64,000 bases of DNA from G965218495 sp965262785 (GTDB lineage Bacteria; Bacteroidota; Rhodothermia; Rhodothermales; Bin80), in NCBI GenBank assembly GCA_965262785.1, contig OZ253559.1:62001-126000 (forward strand), in the 5' to 3' direction. The notes beneath the pieces are model-generated. The model did no database searches. It was given only the letters and a program-made list of their open reading frames with translations, and was not told where the DNA came from. Both the position numbers and the translations under genes were made by a program. This document shows positions 18,288 to 28,621 of this stretch, one piece after another (the stretch's first letter is position 1; every line of letters starts with the position of its first letter).

Positions 18288-20795
18288 ATGCGCACGACAC
18301 TTGCTCTTGTACTGGCAATTTTGGTGGCCTGGCCGCTTAGCGGGCAGGACCTGCCTTCCATCGCTGAAAAGACGAAGAACCTGGAAAAAAAGGAAGGCTT
18401 CATCCCCGTGTACTGGGATCCCGCTGGCGGCAAGGTATACCTTGAGGTATCGCGCCTTGAGGAGGAGTTTATCTACTTGACCTCGCTGCCAGCAGGCCTA
18501 GGATCTAATGACATCGGGCTGGATCGAAGCCAGTTGGGCCAAACCAGGCTCGTGCGCTTTGAGCGGGCTGGGCCCAAGGTTTTGCTGGTCATGCCCAACC
18601 TGCGTTTCCGCGCCGACAGTGATGACGCCAAGGAGCGGTCATCGGTAAGCGAAGCCTTTGCAGAAGGCATCATATGGGGCTTTACGGCCATAGCCGAATC
18701 TGACGGAGCGGTACTTGTTGACGCAACTGCCTTCATCGTGCGTGACAGCCACGCCATTGTGCAGACGCTTGCCCGCAGAAACCAGGGAGCATTCAAGCTG
18801 GATGCCAGCCGCAGTGCACCCGTACCGGCCATGCTCAAGGCGTTTCCGGACAACACGGAGCTGGAGGCGCGCGTGACTTTTACTTCGGACCGGCCGGGTG
18901 CATGGGTGCGCGATGTCGCGGCGGATCCGGCGTCGGTGACGCTGCGCGTTCGTCACTCACTGGTACGGCTACCTGACGACAACTATGCGCCCCGCACATT
19001 CCATCCGGGGTCGGGCTATGGTGCCTTTTCGTATCGCAATTACGCGGCGCCGATCGGGCACGACATGGTACAGCGCTTTATTAGGCGTCACAGGCTCCAG
19101 AAACAGGATCCCTCGGCAGAGGTCAGCGATGCCGTGGAACCCATTGTTTACTACCTCGACCCAGGTACGCCGGAACCCGTGCGTGGCGCACTCCTAGACG
19201 GTGCCCGATGGTGGGCGGAGGCCTTTGAGGCGGCGGGCTTCACGAATGCCTATCGGGTGGAGCTCTTGCCGGCGGATGCAGACCCCATGGATGTGCGCTA
19301 CAACACGATTCAGTGGGTTCACCGGTCGACCCGGGGGTGGAGCTATGGCTCAAGCGTTACCGACCCGCGTTCCGGCGAGATTATCAAAGGGCACGTGTCA
19401 CTTGGCTCGCTCAGGGTGAGGCAGGACTACCTGATAGCGGAAGGGCTACTGTCGCCCTATGCAGATTCGGTCAATGCCGACTCAATGACATCCGATCCTA
19501 TGCTGGCTATGGCACTCGCCCGCATCCGGCAGTTGTCCGCCCATGAGGTGGGGCATACGTTGGGCCTGTCGCACAACTTCGCCTCGTCTACGACAGGTCG
19601 CGCCTCGGTGATGGACTACCCGGCACCGCTCGCGACTCTTACTGACAATGGCGTCATTGATCTCACCAATGCCTATGCAACGGGTATTGGTGAATGGGAC
19701 AAGGTCGCGATAGCCTACGGCTATTCTGAATTCATCCCGGGTACGCGCGAGAAGCCTGTGCTGGAGCAGATCTTGGCTGAGGCCTCTGAGCGCGGGCTGT
19801 ACTACGTAACGGATGCGGATGCCAGGGGCCCGGCTGCGGCGCAGCCCATCGCCAACCTCTGGGACAACGGGGAGGAAATGGTGGCCTCGCTTGAAAACGA
19901 GATGCGCGTACGAGCTGCGGCGCTTGAGCGATTTGGAGTGTCCGCGGTCCGCAGCGGAAGACCGCTGGCAACCCTTGAAGAGGTGTTGGTGCCGCTTTAC
20001 CTGCGGCACCGCTACCAGGTAGAGGCAACTGTAAAGCTCTTGGGCGGCGTTTATTACACCTATGCTGTACGCGGAGATCATCTGCCGCTTCCAGAGGCTG
20101 TACCGGGTGCCATACAGCGCGCTGCTACCACGGCATTGGCGCAGATCCTCCAGCCTGCCGCGCTCCAGTTGCCAACCCACCTTCGAACCCAGATCCCGCC
20201 GCGTCCACCCGGGTTCGGAGAGCACCGTGAGCTTTTTGACGGCCATACGGGGCGCGTATTTGATCCCTACGCACCTGCGGCAACGGCCGCGCACATGGTG
20301 ATATCGCTTGTCACGAATCCTGCGCGAGCAGCGCGTCTGACGTACCAGAATGACTTTGACGCCATGCTGCCGGACTTCGAGGAAGTGATGGAAATCGTCA
20401 GTGATGCTACGTGGGGCATGCCGGTGCCCGAAGCCCGCTACGCGGCAGAGTTGCAGCGTGTGGTACAGCAGGTTTGGATAGACGCGCTCGAGACACTCGC
20501 ATCGAACGAGAGTGCCGCACCTGCGGTGCGCGCCATGACGACGCACAAACTCCGCGAGATTCACGAATGGCTGGTGGAAAACCCCGGCGGCGCTCGTGAC
20601 GAGTCAACGCGGGCGCACCGCGGCCAGGTGCTGGACCAGATTGATCGCTACCTGCTTAGAGACTACCAGCCTGGAGAAGGGAATGAGGCGCTTACTACGC
20701 CGCCGGGCTCCCCGATCGGTGCAATGCAGCGGAGCGCTGCGCGGCAGGCTGTGCTGGATGGATTGGATATGAACTTCTGTACGCACAGCTACTAA
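18288..20795 (+). CDS. Large exported zinc metalloprotease, metzincin type (DUF5117/DUF5118 group)
   Basis: The ATG at 18288 gives 835 residues with a clear signal peptide (MRTTLALVLAILVAWPLSG, cleavage before Gln-Asp). A TTG further upstream would be in frame but would bury the signal. The zinc site HEVGHTLGLSH starts at about residue 419 (H419, E420, H423, H429), and the Met-turn 'SVMDYP' follows at about 442, the metzincin arrangement. The N-terminal region ('EKKEGFIPVYWDPAGGKVYLE') is typical of the DUF5117/DUF5118 proteases of Bacteroidota. It should act in the periplasm or outside the cell on proteins or peptides. The gene is monocistronic and divergent from atpDC. Confidence 0.85.
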   Translation: MRTTLALVLAILVAWPLSGQDLPSIAEKTKNLEKKEGFIPVYWDPAGGKVYLEVSRLEEEFIYLTSLPAGLGSNDIGLDRSQLGQTRLVRFERAGPKVLLVMPNLRFRADSDDAKERSSVSEAFAEGIIWGFTAIAESDGAVLVDATAFIVRDSHAIVQTLARRNQGAFKLDASRSAPVPAMLKAFPDNTELEARVTFTSDRPGAWVRDVAADPASVTLRVRHSLVRLPDDNYAPRTFHPGSGYGAFSYRNYAAPIGHDMVQRFIRRHRLQKQDPSAEVSDAVEPIVYYLDPGTPEPVRGALLDGARWWAEAFEAAGFTNAYRVELLPADADPMDVRYNTIQWVHRSTRGWSYGSSVTDPRSGEIIKGHVSLGSLRVRQDYLIAEGLLSPYADSVNADSMTSDPMLAMALARIRQLSAHEVGHTLGLSHNFASSTTGRASVMDYPAPLATLTDNGVIDLTNAYATGIGEWDKVAIAYGYSEFIPGTREKPVLEQILAEASERGLYYVTDADARGPAAAQPIANLWDNGEEMVASLENEMRVRAAALERFGVSAVRSGRPLATLEEVLVPLYLRHRYQVEATVKLLGGVYYTYAVRGDHLPLPEAVPGAIQRAATTALAQILQPAALQLPTHLRTQIPPRPPGFGEHRELFDGHTGRVFDPYAPAATAAHMVISLVTNPARAARLTYQNDFDAMLPDFEEVMEIVSDATWGMPVPEARYAAELQRVVQQVWIDALETLASNESAAPAVRAMTTHKLREIHEWLVENPGGARDESTRAHRGQVLDQIDRYLLRDYQPGEGNEALTTPPGSPIGAMQRSAARQAVLDGLDMNFCTHSY

Positions 20796-21655
20796 GCCAG
20801 GGAGCTATTGCAAGGCACGCGAAGCCAGGCGTTGGTGCCAAGCGCGCTATATAGGCTTTGACGGGAGGCGGGGGCACGACAGCTAAGACTGCTGCGGGCC
20901 ACCGGCAGTCGGAATGGATAGCGGGATTCCATACAGCGCTTGCAGGGTGCTTGGCGAACAACGCTCCCTTGAGCGAAGACACGAATGTAAGCGCACGTGT
21001 GAAGTACGCCGGGCCGTACCAATGTAGCAGGCCTCTGAGCGGAATAAACCCAAGCCACGATCGCTGCCTCTTCTGGAGCGTTGGCCACTCGGTTGTTCTG
21101 TTCCCCGTGTGCCAATCAACCGCAAGAGTGCGCAGGAATTCTGTCGGTGTGATCGGGCTAAAAGCCAGCCCGGCCTGATCGTCGCCATAGAAGAGAGAGG
21201 CTAGAAGGTCGGGTGGCGCGCTCGGATTCTCGGTAAGTATTTGCCGATTGCTTAGCCTGTGGGCGAGATTCCGCAGCATGTCGGCGGGCGTGTGAGTACT
21301 GCCTGAAAGAGAGTAGCCCAGCTCCACGTTGCGTCCGCCAGCAATCGTGCGCAGGAGGTCCTGCGGTAACACTCGGGCTTCTGGCGAATGCTGCGCGCAC
21401 ACCAGGGAATGGTCACTGGCGAGCGTGTACAATTGGGTCGATGGGCGCATGCGGATTTCCAGCCAGCGACTCCCTCACGTGCATGTTCTTGTCGTTGGCC
21501 AGTGCGTAGAGGACACTGGTCGGCGCCCCGGGGTTCTTGGCCACAGCGGCGCGTTCCGGAAGAGGTGACTGTCGGCAAGCAAAGAAATGCTGCCAACGGG
21601 CGTATTCGGATCGAATCAGACAGCGGGAACATGCCCGTAACGCGGCCTTGCCGCT
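20792..21655 (-). pseudogene. Decayed leucine-rich-repeat-variant (LRV) protein gene, several frameshifts
   Basis: Translating the minus strand and switching frames recovers a run of LRV-type units with the pattern N-P-x-A/T-P-x-x-L-L-x-x-L-A. They include 'NTPVGSISLLADSHLF' near 21600, 'KNPGAPTSVLYALANDK' near 21530, 'NPHAP' near 21450, 'ENPSAPPDLLASLF' near 21220, 'SPITPTEFLRTLAVD' near 21150, 'KHPASTLQALYGI' near 20950 and 'RAPASRQSLYSALG' near 20860. Successive units lie in different frames, so no single frame encodes them. The frame ends with TAG at 20792, 3 nt inside the convergent protease gene. LRV proteins are helical repeat scaffolds of uncertain role. This copy is dead unless the breaks are sequencing errors. 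Confidence 0.7.
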
Positions 21656-21927
21656 AACAGCTGGCAGGGTTTCTCAAAAGCCCTATCCCTGCAGGACACT
21701 GGCAGCGCCTGGCATCGAAGTCTTCTTGCAGATCTTCCACCTGCCCAAGCGCGCGATGATACCACGCCCAAGAGTCTTCAGGGCATACCCTGCGGACACG
21801 TACGCAACCAATACACGAATCCAACGTGCGATGAAAATGGGACCCAAAATTGGATACTAGTCCCAGGACATGCCTCGTTGTCCGCAACACTTGGAAGAGT
21901 CCGTCCATTTTGGCGGCAGCGGTGTTT

Positions 21928-22983
21928 CTATGGTGCAGACTCCGAGGTGCCAGTTTTAGAAACTACGGGTTTGAGCAGAAAGGGTCGCGTGTCATCGTTC
22001 CCCGGCTCAATCTCATAAAACACGCCCTTTTCCTCAAGCATCATGTCGCCGGAGACTTCCTCTCGGGCCATAAATACTCCTGTATACGAATACAGACTCC
22101 GCATCCACGTTCCGCGTATCCTGGATCCTACGGCAATGTATTCGTCAAGCAAGAACAAGTCCAACTCCATCTCAGTCTTGCCAGCGGCACTCGAAATGGC
22201 ATTCACGTCCAGCGAGTTGGCATGCTCCGCGATGCTGCCAGAATCGTGAATCAGGTCGAAAGACGATACCCTTCCATCTTGCAAGTCGTACCTCCAAACC
22301 TTGTGCGAAAAGGGCAGCAGAAAGTACAGCCCGCCGTCTTTCTCTTTGATCTGCTTCAACCTTCCTCCAAGGCTGACGGGCGCCATCAGGAGATCTGCAT
22401 CGAGATCGGCCTTTTGCAGATCCAGAGGCACGAGCTCACCTGCTACGCTTAGCCTGTACAACAACACAGTCTGGGGATCGAGCGTTGTGGTGTAGCTGGT
22501 CCTGGTGAAATAGAACCACGAGCCGGCCCTAACCGTTGCCGAAAAACGGGACAGGTCCGGCGAGACATACTCACTCAGGCATGTGCCATCTCTGACGGAA
22601 TAGCCAAGCAGTTTGCCACGTCGGCGATCCAGAACGAAGACTGTGTCCCCGACGACTGTGTAGGTGGTCACATCCTGATACTCACACGGCCCTTCACCCA
22701 AGGTGCCCACGAGTCTTGTTCGGCGATCGGAAACAAGAAGAAAGATGTGGTCACGGTTGTCAACAACTAGCGCTGAGTCGCCGCGAAGCGGCGTATAACT
22801 GTTTATGGCCGAAATTGGCGGAACTCCGTCATCAAAAATATGCCGTTCAACGGCATCGGATACCACCGGGCCTGTATTGGACGCTTCGTTGCGGCAGGAT
22901 GCAGCCATCAGTAGCGACAGCGCCACGCACCAAGGCCCAAGAGGCAACAACCGCCTACTGTGGTGGCGCGAAACACATGACAC
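21928..22983 (-). CDS. Six-bladed beta-propeller lipoprotein (copy A)
   Basis: Starting from a GTG at 22983 gives a lipoprotein signal: basic stretch SRHHSRR, hydrophobic LLPLGPWCVALSLL, then the lipobox MAASC. Longer in-frame starts (to 23067) only add a non-signal leader. The mature part of about 320 residues has NHL/6-bladed-propeller features: 'DNRDHIFLLVSDRRTRLVGTLG', repeated beta-strand blocks with Gly and aromatic residues, and 'YSVRDGTCL'. Members are outer-membrane-anchored Bacteroidota lipoproteins of unknown ligand. It is the most divergent of seven propeller genes in the window. It is convergent with the LRV pseudogene. Confidence 0.7.
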   Translation of the reverse strand: MSCVSRHHSRRLLPLGPWCVALSLLMAASCRNEASNTGPVVSDAVERHIFDDGVPPISAINSYTPLRGDSALVVDNRDHIFLLVSDRRTRLVGTLGEGPCEYQDVTTYTVVGDTVFVLDRRRGKLLGYSVRDGTCLSEYVSPDLSRFSATVRAGSWFYFTRTSYTTTLDPQTVLLYRLSVAGELVPLDLQKADLDADLLMAPVSLGGRLKQIKEKDGGLYFLLPFSHKVWRYDLQDGRVSSFDLIHDSGSIAEHANSLDVNAISSAAGKTEMELDLFLLDEYIAVGSRIRGTWMRSLYSYTGVFMAREEVSGDMMLEEKGVFYEIEPGNDDTRPFLLKPVVSKTGTSESAP

Positions 22984-23901
22984 GGCTCTGCGCCGGAATC
23001 CGAAAAAGTAGCTAGGGCGCAGAGTGCGGCAGCCCTGCAAGTTCGGCAACGCCATAGAAGGCTCCACTGGAATTCATCTATGAGTAAGGACACATTGACT
23101 AAGTCTAAGTTGCCCCCATCGCTCCATTTGAATTCTCAATTTCCCCGAGACCACCATATTCTGATGCCAGCATGCCGATGCTGAAGCAAACATGGCTGCG
23201 CATGGATAGCATAGCCGTGGCGTCTGCCGCCTCGAGCCGAATTCTGCTGCGTTGCAACCCCGCGGCGCGGAGGTTGCAGCCCTGCCAGACACCATAGTCT
23301 GTACCAGTTCGGGGGCGCTTCTGCAGTTCAGGCCACAAGACAATGCTGTTTTGGAGCTTTTAGGATGTGCTTCGCCCGACAGCCGCTCAGGCATCTATGG
23401 TCATGCTGTGGAAGAGCTCTTGCGCAACGAACAGCGGCTGGACACGGAAGCCGTCCGCCCAGCTCGAACAGAGGCAAGATGAGGGTGTGGCAAAGGGCCA
23501 AAGGGAGAGTGCGTGCCTGGACGGTAGCGCGCATGAGGAAGGCAGATGTCGCAGCGAAAACGGGCCGCGGCACGGGTAGCAGGGCTCGTTGACGAGTCTT
23601 TTGGTCACAGCGGCCGCACGGCCTGAACCCGCAGCCTGGTCGAATTGCGACAGGCCGGGCGCTGGAGTTTTTCATCCATGACCGGCTGACTACGTTCGCA
23701 GTGCCAACGCCGGACGCGTGGCACTGGCTTGAATGCCGGAAGACTGGGGCCCTGCCCTCCGTACTGTTGTAGGCGCGGCAGCTGGATTCTTGCCTGGCAT
23801 TGACTTATGCATTGGCGGGACTTGGCAACTTTATGGAAATAGAATTCGTAGTCTAAATAACATATCGTGGTATCTCTATCCGTCGGCATAGCCCAGCTCT
23901 G
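22984..23901. other. 0.9-kb intergenic stretch, no supportable gene
   Basis: Several open frames cross on both strands (for example 23105-23338 and 23365-23592), but none shows a domain, signal peptide or family resemblance. A short phrase on the plus strand near 23650-23720 looks protein-like but is not recognised. The stretch separates two divergent exported-protein genes and should hold both promoters. Confidence 0.5.
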
Positions 23902-25566
23902 ATGCGGAATCCCTTCACTTGCATACCGGCTCTGATCCTTCTCCTATCTCCGGTTGTGGCAAACGCGCAGGTCCACCTCAGCGGCACACTGCTGGGTGCA
24001 AGCGGCAGGCCCATGGCGATGGCCAACTTGGTGATCCAAGACGGCCCTGGCGACACGACGGTTGTTGTGCCAGTCGATGCTACAGGGCAGTTTGCATTCA
24101 CGCTGAACGAACCGGGCGGCTATGGGATGTATGCGACCGGCGTGCACCATGAGACCCAAGAAATGCCACTTATCCTGACTAAGCCCGGGCAGGTTAAGCT
24201 TCATATTCGGCTCGCTACAAATCGATCTTTCTTGGCACCGGATCCGCTTTACGTAGTCGTGGCATCGTCTGAGGAAGCCGTGGAGATGCAGCGCCGTCCA
24301 GATGGGAGACTAAGTGCTCGTGTTCAAGCGTACGCAGACACCCTTGCGTACCGAATTCGCCATGGAGGAGAGGCATCCGAATTCAGCAGCGACAAGCTGA
24401 CAGCCGGTACGAGCCATGACCGCTTGGTCTTTGACGAATCTGGGCCCCTCTGGGACTACGAGGGCGACTACTTCAGTGTTCTCGACGCCGCTGACAAACC
24501 ATTTGTGGATATAATCTACGATGCCTCGGTGCTTCCGCGACACGTGGCCGATCCGGCCGTTGGTTCAGACCCTCCCTTGATCGCCAACATTGCAGCAGTC
24601 TATGTTGACGTGGAGCAAAGGGTACGGCGATTCAGTCAAGCTGGCAATTTTATCCAGCACTTCTGGCTTGCAAGACAAGAACGAGCCCCGATCAAGCAGC
24701 GGCTGGCAAGAGAGCGAGATACTCTCCTCCGACAGTGGCTCATACTTCGTTATTTCGATGAGCTTGGGCCCCTTTCGAATAGAAGGAACAGGCGATTGGC
24801 CCGTGAGGCCTTCGAAACAATCCCGCCTGATTCGCCGCTCTGGTCCTACGAAGCCTGGAGTAGCGTCGGCGCCTCGAATCTCATGTACGCACTTGCGCGA
24901 GTGGCAAAGGATCCGGGATTGGCCAATGATTACGCAAAGCAGGTAATTGACAGCCATCCAGATCCGGATGTGCGTGCCCAGTTTCTCAAGTACGGAGTTT
25001 ACACTGCAGACAGGGAAGGGGACGAGAAAACGAAATGGCTGTACTATTCCATGCTCCAGTCATCGCATGCTGGTACGTGGCAAGCGGAAAGTGCTCGACG
25101 GGATTTTGACCCGGACAGAAGGCTGCAGGCTGGCAATCCCATACCCCAATTCTCCTTCATCTCATTCGATGACTCCTCTGAAACGATCACCGACAGTGGC
25201 CTTCGAGGCCGTACGTACCTGCTTGACTTTTGGGGCACCTGGTGCGCACCCTGCATCGAGGAGATACCGTCATTGGAAGAGGCGTACGACCGGTACCAGG
25301 AGTCCGGGTTCGAAATCCTTAGTGTTGCATTTTTGGATGATCCTGCGGACATCGAGAGCTTCCGAATAGACCGATACCCCATGCCTTGGCTGCACACGCG
25401 GGTCGGGCGGGAGGATGACGCATCCGTGAGAGAAATGTTTGAGATCACTAGTTTTCCAAGACCCATACTAGTAGACGAAGATGGCATTGTAAATGCTATT
25501 GATGACGATCTTAGAGACGGCAAGATCTTGGATGTCGTAAGCGCCGTGTTCGATGGCACGGAATAG
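23902..25566 (+). CDS. Exported TlpA-type thiol-disulfide oxidoreductase with N-terminal beta-sandwich
   Basis: A 554-residue protein with a signal peptide (MRNPFTCIPALILLLSPVVANAQ). Residues about 25-110 resemble a carboxypeptidase-regulatory-like beta-sandwich ('LSGTLLGASGRPMAMANLVI'). A helical middle (about 140-400) resembles those of large Bacteroidota thioredoxin-like proteins. The C-terminal thioredoxin fold carries FWGTWCAPC with active Cys448 and Cys451 and a cis-Pro region 'SFPRPILVDEDG'. It should reduce or isomerise disulfides, or feed electrons to cytochrome maturation or envelope proteins, in the periplasm. It lies among beta-propeller lipoprotein genes, a neighbourhood often seen in Bacteroidota. 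Confidence 0.85.
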   Translation: MRNPFTCIPALILLLSPVVANAQVHLSGTLLGASGRPMAMANLVIQDGPGDTTVVVPVDATGQFAFTLNEPGGYGMYATGVHHETQEMPLILTKPGQVKLHIRLATNRSFLAPDPLYVVVASSEEAVEMQRRPDGRLSARVQAYADTLAYRIRHGGEASEFSSDKLTAGTSHDRLVFDESGPLWDYEGDYFSVLDAADKPFVDIIYDASVLPRHVADPAVGSDPPLIANIAAVYVDVEQRVRRFSQAGNFIQHFWLARQERAPIKQRLARERDTLLRQWLILRYFDELGPLSNRRNRRLAREAFETIPPDSPLWSYEAWSSVGASNLMYALARVAKDPGLANDYAKQVIDSHPDPDVRAQFLKYGVYTADREGDEKTKWLYYSMLQSSHAGTWQAESARRDFDPDRRLQAGNPIPQFSFISFDDSSETITDSGLRGRTYLLDFWGTWCAPCIEEIPSLEEAYDRYQESGFEILSVAFLDDPADIESFRIDRYPMPWLHTRVGREDDASVREMFEITSFPRPILVDEDGIVNAIDDDLRDGKILDVVSAVFDGTE

Positions 25567-26017
25567 GCACGAACGATAGGGCATTTAGGTAGCCTTGAGC
25601 GCCACAGGCAGCTCTAGGATCAAATGGTCACTTTATGTGCCACCGGCGACAGGAAGACGGAGGATAGGGGTCTACGTGATGGCCATTGCATGGGTTAGTC
25701 CTGCGGTCGCAGCAGACTGCAGCGCCATTCGCACGTTCCGTGACTGTTGATGTCCGATAGCGGCGGCGCCTAACTGAGGGATTGGCAGGCGGGGACACTT
25801 GGTATGTTCGAAACACACCGGGGCTGTTTTAAACTACACCAACTCAACCCGGCTTTCGAGCGACACGTCCCCGGCGGACTGTGCGAAGATTCCACACTCG
25901 ATGTACGATCTGAGCCTCGTCATTCTGTCGCATGGAGCAGCCATGAGAAGTTTGCTCGCTAGTACACGCCACCGTTTTAAACACCTTTCCGCAAGCAACG
26001 CATAGTCGTGCCGCGAA
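25567..26017. other. Intergenic stretch, no feature recognised
   Basis: About 450 nt between convergent genes. Short frames exist on both strands without recognisable motifs. No clear terminator hairpin with a T-run was found. Confidence 0.4.
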
Positions 26018-27118
26018 CTACTGATCCGTAGGTGGAATGAACCGATAGCGGACAACAATAGGGTTGGTGACTTCGCCGCCAGGTTGGTCTTCCGGATCAC
26101 TCGCGAAGTAAAGCATCCCATTAGTGGCGGCTTCTGGAAACTTCGAAAAAAGCGTGCTGACACCAGGAAAACGGCCTTCGTGACTGGCGACAACTGCGCC
26201 TGTGCTAAGCTCCTTATTGTCGGTATTGATATTGCCGTATACGATCAAACGAGTCTCGTTGTCAAGCGCGAACATTCCGCGCACGGACGATGCTTCCGCT
26301 TCGGCTTTGCTAAGCATGGCGCCAACTCTCTGCCAATTGGACTGATCCACTAGAGGAGGTAATTCGGGGTAGTCCTCTTTCCGTTCTACATAGAAATCCG
26401 GTCTGAATTGGGTAAGTCCTGTGTGGCGCAAACGGGGGGCTGCGTCGAAACTCTCTCCGTAAACCCACCAAACGTCATCATTAAAGCACGCCATTGTGCG
26501 CCCAGCGTATGGGAGCATTACGGCCGCCCGGCGGAAGAATTTCGGCGCAGCGAGCTGAAATTGACCAATAAGAGTAAAGTCTGGACCGTAGGCTCTTATG
26601 TAGGTGCTGTCCCTGACGGCGCGTGGCATGGCAAAAGTGGTGTCCCCCCGCGAGCAAATTGCCCATGTGTTTGTCGCAAGGTCCGCGTCTGTGATGGCCT
26701 GGACGCATTTTCCTGCCTGATCGAATATGATCACCCCCTTACTGTGCAATACCGCAACGCGTCCATCGCCTAGAAACGAAGACTGTGTGCCGAATCCTAA
26801 AGTTGCCTCCGGATTGCAATCGGTGATCGCCATCGTTCGCACGAGTGCGCCAGCCGGGGAGAAGACATACACACCTCCGCTCTGGTTGTCGTGCACCAGG
26901 AGCTCGCCTTGCGAATTCACATCAAGCGACCAGCTACCGCCGATAAGTAGCGAATTGTCAAGGCGGATCGTATCCTCCAGCGCAAATAGCTCGCCAAAGT
27001 CCACGTGAACAGGTGTCAAGACTTGATCGATTGCCAATTCGGAATTGCAGGCGCCAACTACACACGCCAATAAACCAGCCAAAGCAGTTGCGCGCCATGT
27101 ATAATTGGTCGAACTCAT
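26018..27118 (-). CDS. Six-bladed beta-propeller lipoprotein (copy B)
   Basis: Starting at the ATG at 27118 gives a lipoprotein signal (MSSTNYTWRATALAGLLACVVGAC; lipobox VGAC). An upstream ATG at 27160 adds 14 residues. The mature protein of about 340 residues has propeller blades such as 'LDVNSQGELLVHDNQSGGVY' and 'VIIFDQAGKCVQAI', and ends 'NPIVVRYRFIPP'. It closely parallels copy C at 28622-29728 in both start and end motifs, so the two are recent paralogues, now separated by IS66 and IS1634 remains. It should face the periplasm or surface; the ligand is unknown. Confidence 0.75.
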   Translation of the reverse strand: MSSTNYTWRATALAGLLACVVGACNSELAIDQVLTPVHVDFGELFALEDTIRLDNSLLIGGSWSLDVNSQGELLVHDNQSGGVYVFSPAGALVRTMAITDCNPEATLGFGTQSSFLGDGRVAVLHSKGVIIFDQAGKCVQAITDADLATNTWAICSRGDTTFAMPRAVRDSTYIRAYGPDFTLIGQFQLAAPKFFRRAAVMLPYAGRTMACFNDDVWWVYGESFDAAPRLRHTGLTQFRPDFYVERKEDYPELPPLVDQSNWQRVGAMLSKAEAEASSVRGMFALDNETRLIVYGNINTDNKELSTGAVVASHEGRFPGVSTLFSKFPEAATNGMLYFASDPEDQPGGEVTNPIVVRYRFIPPTDQ

Positions 27119-27344
27119 ATGATTGGAAATGTAGGCGAACTGATTCATTTTCAAACGCAACGCCTAGGCCTGAAGTTGCCAACTGCGGGTGCGCAATCCC
27201 CCGCGTTGCTACCCTGCCCGGAAGGCTCGCCCGGCACTGCCCCCAGAATACGGTGTAGCCGCGGCGTCGCGTGGATAGCACCGGGGAGAGGGAGTTCCTG
27301 CCCACTTCCTCACTCAAGGAGGGCGCCTGCGGGTCGGTAGGACG

Positions 27345-27818
27345 CCTACGGTGCGGTCGCATCCGAAGAGGCCGTCGCTTCCTACAAGCAGCTGGCGGTA
27401 GTGGAAAAGGCCTTCCGCAGCCTCAAGTCCGTTGATCTGAAGGTGCGCCTCACCTACCACCATTGGGCCCGCCGCATCAAGCGTCACATCTTCCTGTGTA
27501 TGCTGGCCTACTACGTACACTGGCACATGCAGGGCAAGCTGCCCCCCATGCTGTTTGCGGAGGAGGACCCGCGCCAGCGCGGTGGCACAGGCACACCCCT
27601 CCCCCAAAAACACAAAGCAAGGCGCGTACCATAAAGACCAGCGACGGCGCTCGCGCCACCACCTTCCAGTAGCTGATGAGCCACTTGGCTCAGCTGGGCA
27701 AGTTCAAGCTGGTAGAGAAAAACATGCCCGAGAAGACGGTCAGGATGGTGCTGCAGGCGCTAAGCCTCAAGCAGAAAAAGGCCTTCAGCCTGCTTGGCGT
27801 AAACCACCTCCAGGCTGG
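27345..27818 (+). pseudogene. IS1634-family transposase, C-terminal fragment with internal stop
   Basis: The plus strand reads 'YKQLAVVEKAFRSLKSVDLKVR', then 'HIFLCMLAYYVHWHMQGKLPP', then 'FAEEDP', the conserved C-terminal part of IS1634-type transposases after the catalytic Glu. The frame is broken by TAG at about 27671 and continues as 'LMSHLAQLGKFKLVEKN' and 'FSLLGV'. The N-terminal two thirds are missing. The fragment abuts the truncated end of an IS66 remnant, so one element probably deleted into the other. Confidence 0.75.
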
Positions 27819-27900
27819 CGCAACCGGTCGCGCCACAGCAGCTGCAGACTCCCCAGATAGCAAGCGCCTTATCGGCTCCCGAGACCGCTAAAGTACTAGG

Positions 27901-28113
27901 AAATTTGGTGTCGTAGAGCAATAAGCCGTTGCGGTCCCACTTCAGGAGCTCAATGTGCATTCGCCGCCGATTGATCAACACGAATACCTCCCCGGAGAGC
28001 AAGTCTCGGTTCAGGCCCGAGCGCACCAGACCGCAGAGCCCGCAAAATCTCCTGCGCATGTCAGTGGGCGCGCGAAAGTGGCGGAAGTGGTGATGGGGAC
28101 CCATCAGCATCAT
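27901..28113 (-). pseudogene. tnpB: IS66 tnpB, C-terminally truncated
   Basis: About 70 residues of the IS66 TnpB accessory protein are recognisable: 'RAPTDMRRRFCGLCGLVRS', 'LSGEVFVLINRRRMHIELL' and 'WDRNGLLLYDTKF'. Similarity then stops at the junction with the IS1634 fragment. The intact family protein is about 115 residues. Confidence 0.8.
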
Positions 28114-28114
28114 G

Positions 28115-28480
28115 CCTGCGCCACCGCTCCCTGCAGCATAGGCTAAAGAAACGAAGGAGGGCCGGCTCGAAAAGACCCTGACGCACCCCACCAGGAAAGA
28201 CCAATTCCACTACCGCGCGGTCGCCCGCAGCAGGTGCGCGAATCTCCAGGATTGCCGCGCCTTGCGAGGTTACACCCTTACGTGAACACTTGCCCTGCCA
28301 GTAGTACAGCTGATTCGCGGATATCCCGTGTACTGAACAGAAGGCCATCCAGCTTTGGCCATATTGAAGGTATTGCACTACCAGCGGAATCATCTCCGCT
28401 GCCACCCGTTTTGGCTTACACAGAGGTCGTACTTGAGTCCTTAAGTGTGGACCACAAGTCCAACCTGAATATGCTTCCAC
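28115..28480 (-). pseudogene. IS66 orfA (TnpA-type) with frameshift
   Basis: The first part reads 'PKRVAAEMIPLVVQYLQYG' and 'HGISANQLYYWQGK', the helix-turn-helix region of IS66 accessory protein A. After 'VELVFPGGVR' near 28180 the homologous sequence continues in another frame ('VRVFSSRPSFVSLAYAAG'), showing a frameshift. IS66 OrfA assists transposition and is normally translated just before TnpB. Confidence 0.7.
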
Positions 28481-28621
28481 GCAAGGCGTACTCTACCGGA
28501 CGCTTACGCCACAGACACTTTTAACCCAGGCAATACTCTGTCTTGGATTCGTCGGAAATCTGTCCAGCAATAGCGGCACACCAAAAACTGCACCGCAAAC
28601 CACAAAATGTGGCGAATGCGG

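Larger units (their letters stand above)
27901..28507 (-). mobile_element. IS66-family remnant with one intact end
   Basis: The outer end is preserved: reading the minus strand from 28507 gives GTAAGCGTCCGGTAGAGTAC, the characteristic IS66 terminus. Inward lie a frameshifted orfA and a tnpB cut at about 27901. The main transposase gene (tnpC) and the other terminus are absent, so the element cannot move by itself. Confidence 0.8.

Noticed and set aside
20695..21450. 251-residue minus-strand frame taken as a single gene
   Set aside because: Only its first half fits the LRV pattern; the second half leaves the pattern and runs into the convergent protease gene. It is one frame of the LRV pseudogene.
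27114..27129. 15-nt match TCATATGATTGGAAA shared with 35473-35487
   Set aside because: Both lie at minus-strand gene starts, but the flanks do not match; probably chance.
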